A DNA stretch of 47,082 nt from Nitrospirota bacterium (GTDB taxonomy: Bacteria; Nitrospirota; Thermodesulfovibrionia; Thermodesulfovibrionales; UBA9159), in contig JAMCWJ010000066.1 of assembly GCA_023475105.1 (NCBI GenBank), forward strand, positions 1-47,082. The letters are read 5' to 3'. Below, in pieces: positions 32,523 to 41,981 of this stretch (the first letter of the stretch is position 1; each line of letters begins with the position of its first letter). The translations under genes were made by a program, and so were the position numbers. Below the pieces are notes generated by a model, which did no database searches, was not told the origin of the DNA, and was given only the letters and a program-made list of their open reading frames with translations.

Positions 32523-34997
32523 TTACTCGAAACTGATGAATCTCTTCGGGTCGGTCCTTTTTGCGACCTTCGAAGGGATGATTGCCGCTGCAAGGGTAGT
32601 CAGGAAGAGTGCCGCCATGACGGCGGACAGATACAGCGCGGGAACCGTGAAGCGGATCTCCCATCCGAAAGAGAGCGTGTTGATCACATCGATGAATATC
32701 ACACTCATCAGGGAGCCGAGGAGGATGCCCCAGAGTATGCCGCTCGCCGCGACGGTCCCGGCAGCGAAGAGGAGAAGCCTCCGGATTTGTTCCCAGCTGC
32801 ACCCGAGGTATCTGAGGATGCTGATCTCGCGCTTTCTTTCGAGGACGAGGGCAAGGAGGGTGTTGATCACACCGAGCAGCGAAACGAGGATCGCGATCAG
32901 CTCGATCGCATAGGTGATCGCGAAGGTCCTGTCGAAGATGGCCAGGACCTTCCGCCGCAGCGTTTCGTTGTTCATGATCTCGAGGGCATAGCCGCCGGGA
33001 AGCCGCTCCTTCAGCGCTCCGATGAAACGGTCCGCATCGACGCCTTTTTGGAGGGTGATTCCGAGTTGCGTGGCGTCGTCGAGCCCCCAGTACTTAGTCA
33101 GGACTTTTCTGTCCAGATAGAGGAAACCGGAGGTGGTGGAGTAGCTGTTGAAGACATCGCCGACGACGAAGGTTTGCCTGCCCTTTGGGGTCTCCAGAGT
33201 GAAGGCGTCCCCTTTTTTCAACCCGTATCGTATGGCGAGGTAGCGTGAAATACCCGCGATGTTATCCCTTGCCATGGTCTCCCTCAGTCCGAATCCGGCC
33301 ACCACTTTTCTGCCGTGGAAGTCGACGGAAAGGGCCCTGAACCTGTCGATACGGGCGACGCCGGGAATCGTCCCGACCGTTTTCAGCACGTCACCGGGCA
33401 GAGGGAAGAAACAAAAATTTGCTCTGCAGGAAGCTGCCTTGATATATACGTCCGCCGCAATATTCCTGTGTATCCACTGAATGAGGGAATGCCTGAAGGA
33501 GAAAATGAGCGTAAAGAGCGCAATAATCAGCGCGCCGCTAATGGCGACGCTCATCACCGCGACGGAAAAACGGTAGAGGTTCCCGGAGATATCGCCGAGC
33601 GAGAGCTTTCCGGTCATCCCGAATACCCTCTCCGGGACGGCTGCCGCGATCTTCAGGACCGACGAGAGATAGGACGGGGAGATAAAGGCGAACCCCGCGA
33701 TGATCAGGACGATCCCGCCGTAGGACAGAAAGGGGAATTCGAAAGGCATGAGCCGGTAGTCGGCATACGAGGCGAACCCTCCGGCAGCGATGCAAAAGAG
33801 ACCGAGCAGGGAGAGGACCTTCCTCTGCGTGCTGTACCGGCCTTCGAAGGAACCTTCCCTCATGCTCTCGTTCGGCCTGATCCTCGAAGACTCGAAGGCG
33901 GGTAGCGCCGAGGCGATGAGAGAAACGACTATCCCGATAAAAACTGCCGGCGCCGCCTCGCCTCCCGAGATGACATAATCGGAAATGGAAAGGGGACTAT
34001 AGATGGCGGATACCGTCTTTTCGACAGCGAGCACCGAGACATAGGCGGCCGCCTGGCCGAGAAAAATCCCGAGGACGGAGCCTGCGAGACCCATTGCAAG
34101 GCCCTGGACCATGAAGAGCAGAAGCACCGTATTCCTTCCCGCACCGAGTCCTCTCAGTATACCGATCTCGGTCCTTCTCTTTACGACGGAGACGAACACG
34201 GTGTTGTAGAGAAGGAATATCCCCACAAGGATGGCGATAAGACTGACGAACTGGAGGTTGTACCGGAAGGATTTCAGGAGCGCCTGTCGGTTCCTGATCA
34301 CTTCTTCCTTCTTTTCGATTGCGAGGTTCGGGGGAAGGATCTTTCCGATCTCCCCGGCCTCCCGCGCGCTTGCCGGGAGGTCTATCTCCGAGAGGTATCC
34401 CGCTTTGCCGAAATACTCCTGAAAATTTCCGAGGTCCATCAGCACGGTATTCCCCGGGAGCCGCTCGGCCCCGATGACGCCGGCGACCCTCAGCTGGTAG
34501 CGCCTGTTATAGACAAGGGCATCGAGCACATCTCCTTTCTTCAGAGAATGGTTCCTCGAGAACTTTTTCGTAATGAAAACGCCGTTCAGGTCCCTGTAGA
34601 AATTCCCCATATCGCCGGGCCCTGTTGAAAAAAGAGAGAGAAACACGCCGGCCCTGGGAGTGTAGATTCCTTCTATCGTGATGCCCTCTTTCATGGCAGG
34701 CAGATATCCGTTCGCAGTCAGGAAAGGGAAGGCGTTTTCCTCGATCCGGCGGACAGCGGGATATATCTCCTCTCTGAAATCGATCCCCGAGAGATCGGCG
34801 ATTTCATAATTCGCATGGCGGGCTACCCCTCTGATGTCGGCATCGAAGGAGGCCATGGCCTTGTCGGAGGCGACCTTCACTCCGGTAAAGAGGCCGATCC
34901 CGAGGGCGATGCCGACGACGGAAAGGGAAGTGAGAAACTTCTCCTCCCTCATGTGTCGCAGGACAAAGAGTCTGACGAGTCCGAGGAATTTTCTCAT
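32523..34997 (-). CDS. ABC transporter permease, FtsX/MacB type, two FtsX units (AttFG-like)
   Basis: The 824-residue membrane protein contains two FtsX-type permease units. It starts with an amphipathic helix and TM1 (FLTSLSVVGIALGIGLFTGVKVA), then a large periplasmic domain, three helices near 250-390 (FVSLIAILVGIFLLYNTVF, QGLAMGLAGSVLGIFLGQAA), two central helices, a second periplasmic domain, and again three helices at the end (IELIAILVSLLGVINTLLAL). This long form is known from Lol/Att exporters that move lipoproteins or lipids outward. Its start overlaps the ATPase stop (34994-34997), so both are translationally coupled. Confidence 0.88.
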   Translation of the reverse strand: MRKFLGLVRLFVLRHMREEKFLTSLSVVGIALGIGLFTGVKVASDKAMASFDADIRGVARHANYEIADLSGIDFREEIYPAVRRIEENAFPFLTANGYLPAMKEGITIEGIYTPRAGVFLSLFSTGPGDMGNFYRDLNGVFITKKFSRNHSLKKGDVLDALVYNRRYQLRVAGVIGAERLPGNTVLMDLGNFQEYFGKAGYLSEIDLPASAREAGEIGKILPPNLAIEKKEEVIRNRQALLKSFRYNLQFVSLIAILVGIFLLYNTVFVSVVKRRTEIGILRGLGAGRNTVLLLFMVQGLAMGLAGSVLGIFLGQAAAYVSVLAVEKTVSAIYSPLSISDYVISGGEAAPAVFIGIVVSLIASALPAFESSRIRPNESMREGSFEGRYSTQRKVLSLLGLFCIAAGGFASYADYRLMPFEFPFLSYGGIVLIIAGFAFISPSYLSSVLKIAAAVPERVFGMTGKLSLGDISGNLYRFSVAVMSVAISGALIIALFTLIFSFRHSLIQWIHRNIAADVYIKAASCRANFCFFPLPGDVLKTVGTIPGVARIDRFRALSVDFHGRKVVAGFGLRETMARDNIAGISRYLAIRYGLKKGDAFTLETPKGRQTFVVGDVFNSYSTTSGFLYLDRKVLTKYWGLDDATQLGITLQKGVDADRFIGALKERLPGGYALEIMNNETLRRKVLAIFDRTFAITYAIELIAILVSLLGVINTLLALVLERKREISILRYLGCSWEQIRRLLLFAAGTVAASGILWGILLGSLMSVIFIDVINTLSFGWEIRFTVPALYLSAVMAALFLTTLAAAIIPSKVAKRTDPKRFISFE

Positions 34998-35635
34998 ACG
35001 ATCGACCCGTCCCTGATCCCGACCTCGCGCTGCGCATATGCCGAGATATGCGCCTCGTGCGTGACCAGTACGACTGTCTTGCGCGTCTCACCCGCCAGTT
35101 CCCTGACGAGGTCCATGATTGCGGTCCCCGTCCTGCTGTCGAGGCTCCCGGTCGGTTCGTCTGCGAGGATTATTTCCGGATCGTGAACGAGCGCCCTCGC
35201 AATCGCGACTCTCTGCTGTTCGCCTCCCGAGAGCTGGTAGGGATACCTCCTCTCTTTTCCCTCAAGCCCGACGCGCGCAATATACCTGCGCACCGCCTCC
35301 TCGTCGCTGATTTCATTCAGGAGGAGAGGGATGCGGACATTTTCGAAAACGGAGATGTTCGGAAAGAGGTTGAAGAACTGGAAGATGAACCCGATCTTCT
35401 TTCTTCTGTACAGCGTCAGTGCGTCGTCCGTATACGCGGTGATGTCTTCTCCGCCGACGAGGATCTTTCCGCTGTCCGGCCTGTCCATTCCGCCGATGAG
35501 GTTCAGGAGCGTCGATTTCCCCGAGCCCGAACTCCCGGTGACCGATAGAAACTCGCCTTTCCGGACCTCCAGGGTTATCCCTTTGAGGACGTGAGTGTCA
35601 CCGTAATTTTTTGCGACATCTTCCAGAATAATCAT
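34994..35635 (-). CDS. LolD/MacB-type ABC ATPase
   Basis: The 213-residue ATPase has Walker A TGSSGSGKST (about 36-44), Q-loop FIFQFFNLFP, signature QLSGGEQQRVAIARALVHDP, Walker B IILADEPTGSLD and VTHEAHISAYA. DEPTGSLD is the hallmark of the LolD/MacB/FtsE group, matching the FtsX-type permease encoded next. ATG 35635 gives the normal N-terminus; the longer open frame upstream overlaps the lipocalin gene and is not used. Confidence 0.92.
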   Translation of the reverse strand: MIILEDVAKNYGDTHVLKGITLEVRKGEFLSVTGSSGSGKSTLLNLIGGMDRPDSGKILVGGEDITAYTDDALTLYRRKKIGFIFQFFNLFPNISVFENVRIPLLLNEISDEEAVRRYIARVGLEGKERRYPYQLSGGEQQRVAIARALVHDPEIILADEPTGSLDSRTGTAIMDLVRELAGETRKTVVLVTHEAHISAYAQREVGIRDGSIV

Positions 35636-35655
35636 CTGCTGTGTGCGGGTGCTGT

Positions 35656-36708
35656 TCAATATCCCGTCAACTCCACATAGGCCCTGCCTGTTGCGCTTCC
35701 CTCCACTTTGCAGGCGCCTTCCCAATAGTGATTTCCCGTCGAATGTGCGGCGATGAACTCCTGGTCCCGGATGAGCGGCGTTATCGTGAGCGCGAGATGC
35801 TCCGAAGGGATCGCGACCTCCCATCGGGAGGGATACTCTGCGCCGGTCTTCTTCGACCGGTATCGAGCCGACGCCGTGACCTTGAAATCGCCGAAGGTAA
35901 GATGCCGGTATGAGCCGTTCGGATACACAAACGTTCCTGCCGAATATCGGTCCGGAGACCCGTCCTTCTTCCTTATGAGATAGAGCATGATCTCCCTGCC
36001 GTCATCGAGCTGCAGCGAAAACCAGTCCCAGCCTGTTTCATTTGCACTCAACTCCCTGGAGGAGAGTTCCCTGTCGAACCAGCTCTTGCCGGCCACGGAA
36101 AACTTCGTATCGCCGATCTCCAGACTGCCCGTCGTTTTCAGGTCGGTCAGTGAGAAATAGAGCGAGGCGAAGAGCGGGGAGTCTTCCGACTTCCTCGAAT
36201 AGCCCTTTTCCCCGTTCAGGACAGGGGGCTTTTCCGGCGTAAGAGTCAGGTCAAGGGCTTTTTCCCCGTCCGAAGCCCTGATATGCATACGCGTCACTGA
36301 ACCGTCCAGGATGCTGTTGCCGACCCGGACGTTTAGTTCGCCGTCCTTTGCGCCGGCGAGACCGAAGGCCTCCGAGTCGGTTTCGTCGGAAAAGCAATAG
36401 CGTTTCTCCTGCACGTCGGAAAGGGCAAAGTGAGAGATATAGAGCGAATTCACACCGAAGCGCGAAGTATAATGCCTCTTCTGGACGCCCACGACGAAGA
36501 AGGTGAGTTCGTATCCGAACTCGCGTCCCTTCGCATCGAAGAGATGCCCCGTGAAATACCACCACTGGACCCTGAAATCTTTCCGGTAATAATAATCCGC
36601 AGGGAAACTCAGCCTGGAGTCGGGTGTGACGTCCCGGAATTCCCCTGCCCAGGAATGAGAAAAAAGCGAGAGTGTGATCAGACAAACCGACATCCAGCAT
36701 CTCTTCAT
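35656..36708 (-). CDS. AttH/CrtC-type lipocalin-like exported protein
   Basis: The 350-residue protein has a signal peptide (about 1-21; ends WAGEF) and the two-domain lipocalin fold of AttH/carotenoid hydratase relatives. Typical elements are FPADYYYRKDFRVQWWYFTGHLFD, FGYELTFF, GKSWFDRE and GWDWFSLQLDDGREIMLY. In other bacteria such a protein is encoded with the ABC transporter attEFG, as here. It should carry a lipid or hydrophobic ligand in the periplasm. The gene is 20 bases before the ATPase start, giving an operon of lipocalin, ATPase and permease. Confidence 0.88.
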   Translation of the reverse strand: MKRCWMSVCLITLSLFSHSWAGEFRDVTPDSRLSFPADYYYRKDFRVQWWYFTGHLFDAKGREFGYELTFFVVGVQKRHYTSRFGVNSLYISHFALSDVQEKRYCFSDETDSEAFGLAGAKDGELNVRVGNSILDGSVTRMHIRASDGEKALDLTLTPEKPPVLNGEKGYSRKSEDSPLFASLYFSLTDLKTTGSLEIGDTKFSVAGKSWFDRELSSRELSANETGWDWFSLQLDDGREIMLYLIRKKDGSPDRYSAGTFVYPNGSYRHLTFGDFKVTASARYRSKKTGAEYPSRWEVAIPSEHLALTITPLIRDQEFIAAHSTGNHYWEGACKVEGSATGRAYVELTGY

Positions 36709-36775
36709 CACTAATAAAGTATCACGAACAGTGACGCTTGAACAGCGCACATTCGCTCCCGCCGTGCGTTTTTCG

Positions 36776-36911
36776 GAATCCACCGTCAACTCTGCGTGAG
36801 GATGCGTTCGAACGGTTTCAGCGGGCCGTAGGCCCGGTGCCTCGGAACGGAGCGAGAATGAGAGAGAATGCCGTCCTCACGCAGGTATCAGTTCTTCGTG
36901 ACAGTGGATTC
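36776..36911 (+). repeat. MITE-like foldback element, copy 2 (136 bp)
   Basis: Terminal arms GAATCCACCGTCA (36776-36788) and its inverse (GAATCCACTGTCA) pair with one mismatch. Inner arms CTGCGTGAGGA (36792-36802) and TCCTCACGCAG (36874-36884) are perfect, and the centre GGGCCGTAGGCCC is again palindromic. It matches copy 1 at 5881-6036 in orientation and interior but lacks the second central palindrome of about 20 bases. It sits between the lipocalin and transketolase genes, just before the tkt promoter. Confidence 0.75.
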
Positions 36912-36927
36912 AGGGCTCCCATTCAGG

Positions 36928-36955
36928 TTGACAACATTTCAAAACTTGATAGAAT
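36928..36955 (+). promoter_or_regulatory. Promoter of the transketolase operon
   Basis: TTGACA (36928-36933) is a perfect -35 box, followed after 16 bases by TAGAAT (36950-36955). It is the best sigma-70 promoter of the window and lies 17 bases beyond the foldback element. Confidence 0.7.
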
Positions 36956-36988
36956 CTATTTGAATACAAATGCGGAAAGAAGGGGAGC

Positions 36989-38830
36989 ATGGCGAATATC
37001 GAAGAACTCGAAAGAATAGCAAAACTCATCCGGTATTTCAGTCTCGTCTCGACTACCGAAGCAGGATCGGGACATCCTACGTCCTCTCTCTCGGCAGCGG
37101 ATCTCATGACGGGCCTCCTGTTCGGCGGTACCTTCAGATTCGATGCCGACCTGCCGGAACATCCGAACAACGACCGCCTCATTTTTTCGAAGGGCCACGC
37201 CTCGCCCCTTCTCTATTCCCTTTGGGCCGCGGCGGGAACGGTTTCGGAGCAGGAACTGATGAGCCTCAGGAAATTCGGAAGCCCCCTTGAGGGCCATCCG
37301 ACAACCGCCTTCCGCTATACCGAAGCCTCCACGGGTTCCCTTGGACAGGGGCTTCCGATCGGCCTCGGCATGGCGCTGAACGGAAGATATCTCGACGCGC
37401 TTCCCTACAGGACCTATGTCCTTCTGGGGGACAGCGAAATGTCCGAGGGTTCCCAGTGGGAGGCGATGGAACTCGCCGCATATTACCGGCTCGACAACCT
37501 CGTGGGTATCATCGATGTAAACCGCCTGGGACAGCGGGGCGAGACAATGTACGGGCACGATCTTGCCGCGTATGAAAGGAAGGTCTCGGCCTTCGGATGG
37601 GAGGCGTTGGTGATCGACGGCCACGCGATGCCGGAAATCCTCGCGGCCTTCGAAAAGGCCCTGGAGGTGAAGGAACGCCCGGTCATGGTCATTGCGAAGA
37701 CGATAAAAGGGAAGGGAGTATCATTCATCGAGGACAGGAACGGCTGGCACGGCAAAGCGCTGAAGAAAGAAGAGCTGGCGCGCGCCCTTGAAGAACTCGG
37801 GCCTGTCGATACCTCACTGCGGGGAGAGTTGAGGAAGCCTGAAGATCTGAAGCCCGGGAAGCCGGCTTCCGGGAAGGCGGAGGAAGTCTCCTATGATGCC
37901 GCCAAGCCGGTTGCGACGAGACACGCTTACGGCAATGCCCTCGTCAGGATATTCCCGCATTTCCCCGATGTGGTGGTTCTCGATGCGGAGGTGAGCAATT
38001 CGACGTTTGCCGAGGTCTTCAAAGCTGCGCATCCCGGGCGGTTCTTCGAGATGTATATCGCGGAGCAGAACATGGCAGGCGCGGCGCTCGGCCTTTCACG
38101 GAGAGGCAAGATCCCTTTTGTTTCGACCTTCGCCGCATTTCTTACCCGAGCTTTTGACCAGATACGGATGAGTCAGTATTCGGAGGCCGACATCAAGTTC
38201 TGCGGCTCCCACGCAGGGGTGTCGATCGGCGAGGACGGTTCTTCCCAGATGGGACTCGAGGACATAGCGATGTTCAGGACCCTTCTGGACAGCGTGGTGC
38301 TTTACCCTTGCGATGCTGTGGCCACCGAGAAGCTCGTCGAAGAAGCGGCGAGGTATAAGGGAATCGTGTACCTGCGCACAACGAGAAGAGACACGCCCAT
38401 CATTTACGGCAACGACGAAGAGTTCACGATCGGCGGCAGCAAGGTGGTCAGGGGCGGCGAGGACGACAGCGTCACGGTTATTGGGGCCGGCATTACCCTT
38501 CATGAAGCGCTCGCGGCATATGAAGAGTTGAAAGAAGAAGGGATTTCGATTCGCGTCATCGACCTGTACAGCATAAAGCCTGTCGACGTGAAAACCCTGA
38601 AGAAGGCGGCCCACGCAACGCGGGCGATCGTCACCGTGGAAGATCATTTTGCGGAGGGAGGAATCGGGGAGGCGGTGCGAAGTGCGATGGCCGATGTCGA
38701 CGTGCCGATCCATACCCTTGCGGTGCGGAAGATGCCGAAAAGCGGAAAGCCAGATGAACTCCTCGAGTACGAAGAGATTTCCCGGAAGGCGATCGTCGGG
38801 AAGGTCAAGGTAATCCTGGAGCGGTCCTGA
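36989..38830 (+). CDS. tkt: Transketolase
   Basis: The 613-residue protein is a single-chain transketolase of the shorter type. The TPP-binding region is GDSEMSEGSQWEAMELAAYYRLDNLVGIIDVN (GDSE...N pattern), the N-terminus TEAGSGHPTSSLSAADLM is typical, and the pyrimidine domain has FVSTFAAFLTRAFDQIR and GSHAGVSIGEDGSSQMGLEDIAMFR. A transketolase C domain follows. It moves two-carbon units in the pentose phosphate pathway. ATG 36989 has AAGAAGGGGAG upstream. rpe follows directly, so the two enzymes of the same pathway share an operon. Confidence 0.95.
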   Translation: MANIEELERIAKLIRYFSLVSTTEAGSGHPTSSLSAADLMTGLLFGGTFRFDADLPEHPNNDRLIFSKGHASPLLYSLWAAAGTVSEQELMSLRKFGSPLEGHPTTAFRYTEASTGSLGQGLPIGLGMALNGRYLDALPYRTYVLLGDSEMSEGSQWEAMELAAYYRLDNLVGIIDVNRLGQRGETMYGHDLAAYERKVSAFGWEALVIDGHAMPEILAAFEKALEVKERPVMVIAKTIKGKGVSFIEDRNGWHGKALKKEELARALEELGPVDTSLRGELRKPEDLKPGKPASGKAEEVSYDAAKPVATRHAYGNALVRIFPHFPDVVVLDAEVSNSTFAEVFKAAHPGRFFEMYIAEQNMAGAALGLSRRGKIPFVSTFAAFLTRAFDQIRMSQYSEADIKFCGSHAGVSIGEDGSSQMGLEDIAMFRTLLDSVVLYPCDAVATEKLVEEAARYKGIVYLRTTRRDTPIIYGNDEEFTIGGSKVVRGGEDDSVTVIGAGITLHEALAAYEELKEEGISIRVIDLYSIKPVDVKTLKKAAHATRAIVTVEDHFAEGGIGEAVRSAMADVDVPIHTLAVRKMPKSGKPDELLEYEEISRKAIVGKVKVILERS

Positions 38831-38910
38831 CGCCGCAGGCCGTGACGTCGCTTTCCCGTGCGGCGGATGCTGGGAATACGGAAATCGAAAAAGGAGGAAA
38901 GCTTCCGAAG

Positions 38911-39555
38911 GTGAAGATTGTTCCGGCCGTTCTTGCAGAGAGGTTTGACGATTTCGTCGCGAAACTGCGGCAGGCGGAAGCAATCACCGACTACGTCCAG
39001 ATCGACATCATGGACGGCCTGTTCGTCGAGTCGGCGAGTTTCCCTGTGGAAAAGATAAACACGGTCCTTACGCCTCTTTCCTTCGAAGCGCACCTGATGG
39101 TGGAGAATCCCCTGTCGTTTCTGTCGAAGCTCGGCCACCCCGGACTGAGGAAAGTCATTTACCACTTCGAAAGCGTGAAGGACCAGCGCGAAGTGATCTC
39201 GGGGATCAGGGAGAGGGGGCTTGTCCCTGGGATGGCCCTCAGGCCTGAAACGGGGGTCAAGGAATTCGGCGGGATCGCCGAAGATGTCGACACGCTGCTC
39301 TTTCTCACCGTTGACCCCGGCTTCTACGGAAGTCCTTTCAAGCCCGAGGTGCTCGCAAAGGTGAGAGAAGCGCGGAAGGCCTTTCCGGAGAAAACGATTG
39401 CCGTCGACGGCGGTGTCGCGCTCGACAACATCGGGGTGTTTCTCGATATCGGCGTCGATTATGCATGCGTGGGAAGCAGGATATTCGCCGACGGGAACCC
39501 GCAGGAGAATTACCGTCACTTCGCGGAGAAGATTCGCGACCTGGAGCGGGTATGA
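38911..39555 (+). CDS. rpe: Ribulose-phosphate 3-epimerase
   Basis: The 214-residue TIM-barrel protein has the Rpe features KIVPAVLAERFDDF, VQIDIMDGLFV (metal-binding Asp), FEAHLMVENP, LTVDPGFYG and IAVDGGV. It is divergent: the VDPGFGGQ motif reads VDPGFYGS, and the first histidine region is not standard. It may act on another ketose phosphate. The start is uncertain; GTG 38911 gives the family N-terminus, with AAAGGAGGAAA 11-15 bases upstream. Its end overlaps the SCO start (ATGA). Confidence 0.8.
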   Translation: MKIVPAVLAERFDDFVAKLRQAEAITDYVQIDIMDGLFVESASFPVEKINTVLTPLSFEAHLMVENPLSFLSKLGHPGLRKVIYHFESVKDQREVISGIRERGLVPGMALRPETGVKEFGGIAEDVDTLLFLTVDPGFYGSPFKPEVLAKVREARKAFPEKTIAVDGGVALDNIGVFLDIGVDYACVGSRIFADGNPQENYRHFAEKIRDLERV

Positions 39556-40379
39556 GGCATGTGAAGACGTTCCTCCTTATTCTCCTGCTCTTCAGCGTCA
39601 TCGGAGCTGCGGAGACGCGTGCGGGAGGCGCGGCGTCCGGAAGCGCCGGTCTGGATGAACGTCCGGGGAATTATGTCCCCTCCGATCTCGTCTTCCATGA
39701 TGAGAACGGCAATGCGGTCGCTCTGAAGGAGCTTATGGGACAGCCTGTCGTCCTGATGCTCACCTACTTCGGCTGTTCCCATATCTGCCCCCAGATGCTC
39801 GGGAGCTTTGCGGTAGCGCTGGGCAGCCTGCCTCTCGAACCGGGGAAGGACTATCGCGCGATCACCCTGAGTTTCGACGAGACGGACACGCCGCGTGATG
39901 CGCAAACGCTGAAGGCGAATTACCTCAGGGCCGTCAATAAACCTTTTCCCGGGGACGCGTGGAAGTTTCTGACAGGCGACAGCGACTCTCTCAGGAGGAT
40001 GTGCGAGGCCGTAGGAATAAAGGTGAAGAAGGCGAACCATGGATTCGTCCATCCCGAGGTCTTGATCTTCCTTTCACCCGAAGGGAAGATCACCCGGTAC
40101 CTGCACGTTTCGAAGTACAGTTACGGCGTTGCCTATCCCATCGCGTTTTCCGAGCTCGACCTCACGAGCGCTTTTGCGGAGGCGCGGCGGGGGAAAGTCA
40201 CCGCAGCGACGAACAGGGATCCGCTGTACTGTTTTCTCCATGAGCCGGAGCAGCAGAAAACGTTTTTCACAGTCCTGAGGCTGTCAGGCGTGATAACCCT
40301 TGCCCTGATGCTCCTGCTGTTCGTGTATTTAAAGACCAGAAAGGGTTCGCAGGAAAGGAGCACGCGCAGTGGAAGATAA
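39552..40379 (+). CDS. SCO1/SenC family copper chaperone
   Basis: The 275-residue protein has a signal peptide (about 4-24) and a thioredoxin-like SCO domain with copper ligands CSHICP (two Cys near 76 and 80) and His in GFVHPEVLIF. A C-terminal membrane helix (about 238-260) follows, as in Sco proteins of some oxidase operons. It delivers copper to the CuA site of subunit II. The ATG overlaps the stop of rpe, and its end overlaps subunit I, so it belongs to the oxidase operon. Confidence 0.9.
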   Translation: MRHVKTFLLILLLFSVIGAAETRAGGAASGSAGLDERPGNYVPSDLVFHDENGNAVALKELMGQPVVLMLTYFGCSHICPQMLGSFAVALGSLPLEPGKDYRAITLSFDETDTPRDAQTLKANYLRAVNKPFPGDAWKFLTGDSDSLRRMCEAVGIKVKKANHGFVHPEVLIFLSPEGKITRYLHVSKYSYGVAYPIAFSELDLTSAFAEARRGKVTAATNRDPLYCFLHEPEQQKTFFTVLRLSGVITLALMLLLFVYLKTRKGSQERSTRSGR

Positions 40380-41970
40380 TGCCTCCCGGGAACCGTATTA
40401 CGTGAACAGGGGGAAGTACAGGGGAATTCTGTCATGGCTGATGTCGACCGACCACAAGAGGATCGGGATCCAGTATCTGATAGCGCTCCTGACATTCTTC
40501 TGGATCGGGGTGCTTCTCGGACTGCTGATACGTCTCAGTCTCATCATGCCGGGAAAGATCCTCAGCCAGGGGACTTACAACCAGGTTTTTTCAGTCCACG
40601 GGATCATCATGATCTTCCTCTTTATTATCCCCGGCATCCCCGTCGCCTTCGGGAATTTCTTCCTGCCGATCATGATCGGCGCGAGGGACGTCGCCTTTCC
40701 CCGTCTCAACCGGTTCGCATGGTGGCTCTACCTGACCGGCGCGGCACTGGTGGCGCTCTCCCTCTTCGTCTCGGGGGGCGCCCCTGATACGGGATGGACT
40801 TTTTATGCGCCCTACAGCATACGAACCCAGGCGAACATTACGATGGCCGTTTCAGGGGTGTTCGTCCTCGGCTTTTCCTCGATACTCACCGGGCTCAATT
40901 TCGTCACGACGATCCACAGGCTCAGGGCGCCGGGCATGACCTGGTTCAGGCTTCCCATGTTCGTCTGGACCGTGTATGCGACCGGCTGGGTCCAGATGCT
41001 CGCCACCCCTGTGCTGGCGATTACCCTCGTCTTCATCATACTCGGAAGGGTCTTCGGCGTCGGCTTCTTCGACCCCTCGAAAGGTGGAGACCCCATACTC
41101 TATGAGCACCTCTTCTGGACTTACTCCCATCCCGCGGTGTACATCATGGTGCTTCCGGCCATGGGCGTCATCAGCGAAGTTATCCCCGTCTTTGCAAGAA
41201 AAACGATATTCGGGTACAAGGCGGTCGCCTTCTCGGCCGTCGGCATCGCGAGCGTCGGATACTTTGTCTGGGGGCATCACATGTTCACAAGCGGCATGAG
41301 CGACACGGCGCGGATCATCTTTTCCTTCATCACCTTTCTTGTCGCGGTGCCGAGCGGCATAAAGATATTCAACTGGGTGGCGACCCTGTACAAGGGGTCG
41401 ATCGTGCTGGATTCCCCCCTGATTTTTGCGCTCTCCTTCATCTTCCTTTTCTCGATAGGGGGGCTGACCGGCCTCATCATCGGAGCGCTCGCCCCGAACC
41501 TTCATCTCCACGGGACCTACTTCATCGTGGGGCACTTCCACTATGTGATGTTCGGGGGCGCCGGCTTCGCGATCCTGGCAGCCCTGCACTACTGGTTTCC
41601 GAAGATGACGGGGAAAATGTATAACGAACGGCCGGCGAAGATAGGCTGGCTCATTCTGTTCGTCGGCTTCAACTTACTGTATTTCTCGATGTTCGTGCTT
41701 GGATACGAGGGCATGCCTAGGAGATACTTCGATTACCCTCCGGAGTATTACACCGGTCATCTCATTTCGACGATAGGATCATGGATACTCGCGACGGGAC
41801 TGATAATCATTTTCACCAACCTGATCCGGTCCGCCTTCAAGGGACAGGAGGCTCCTATGAACCCCTGGGGGGGCAGGGGCCTCGAATGGACGATCCCCTC
41901 TCCTCCTCCCGAGGAAAACTTTGAAGAGATCCCGGTGATCGACAAGGCGCCTTACAGGATGGACGGGTAG
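40369..41970 (+). CDS. ctaD: Cytochrome c oxidase subunit I (A2-type, caa3)
   Basis: The 533-residue protein has 12 membrane helices. Heme and copper ligands are visible: SVHGIIMIF (low-spin heme His), SHPAVYIMVLP (CuB His and cross-linked Tyr), HHMF (CuB pair) and GHFHYVMFGG (both heme His). The residue before the SHP motif is Tyr, giving YSHP in place of the usual Glu-containing GHPEVY. This marks the A2 subclass of proton-pumping oxidases, as in Rhodothermus and Thermus caa3. GTG 40369 overlaps the SCO end by 11 bases and has AGGAAAGGAG upstream. Confidence 0.95.
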   Translation: MEDNASREPYYVNRGKYRGILSWLMSTDHKRIGIQYLIALLTFFWIGVLLGLLIRLSLIMPGKILSQGTYNQVFSVHGIIMIFLFIIPGIPVAFGNFFLPIMIGARDVAFPRLNRFAWWLYLTGAALVALSLFVSGGAPDTGWTFYAPYSIRTQANITMAVSGVFVLGFSSILTGLNFVTTIHRLRAPGMTWFRLPMFVWTVYATGWVQMLATPVLAITLVFIILGRVFGVGFFDPSKGGDPILYEHLFWTYSHPAVYIMVLPAMGVISEVIPVFARKTIFGYKAVAFSAVGIASVGYFVWGHHMFTSGMSDTARIIFSFITFLVAVPSGIKIFNWVATLYKGSIVLDSPLIFALSFIFLFSIGGLTGLIIGALAPNLHLHGTYFIVGHFHYVMFGGAGFAILAALHYWFPKMTGKMYNERPAKIGWLILFVGFNLLYFSMFVLGYEGMPRRYFDYPPEYYTGHLISTIGSWILATGLIIIFTNLIRSAFKGQEAPMNPWGGRGLEWTIPSPPPEENFEEIPVIDKAPYRMDG

Positions 41971-41981
41971 AGCGACAGGCT

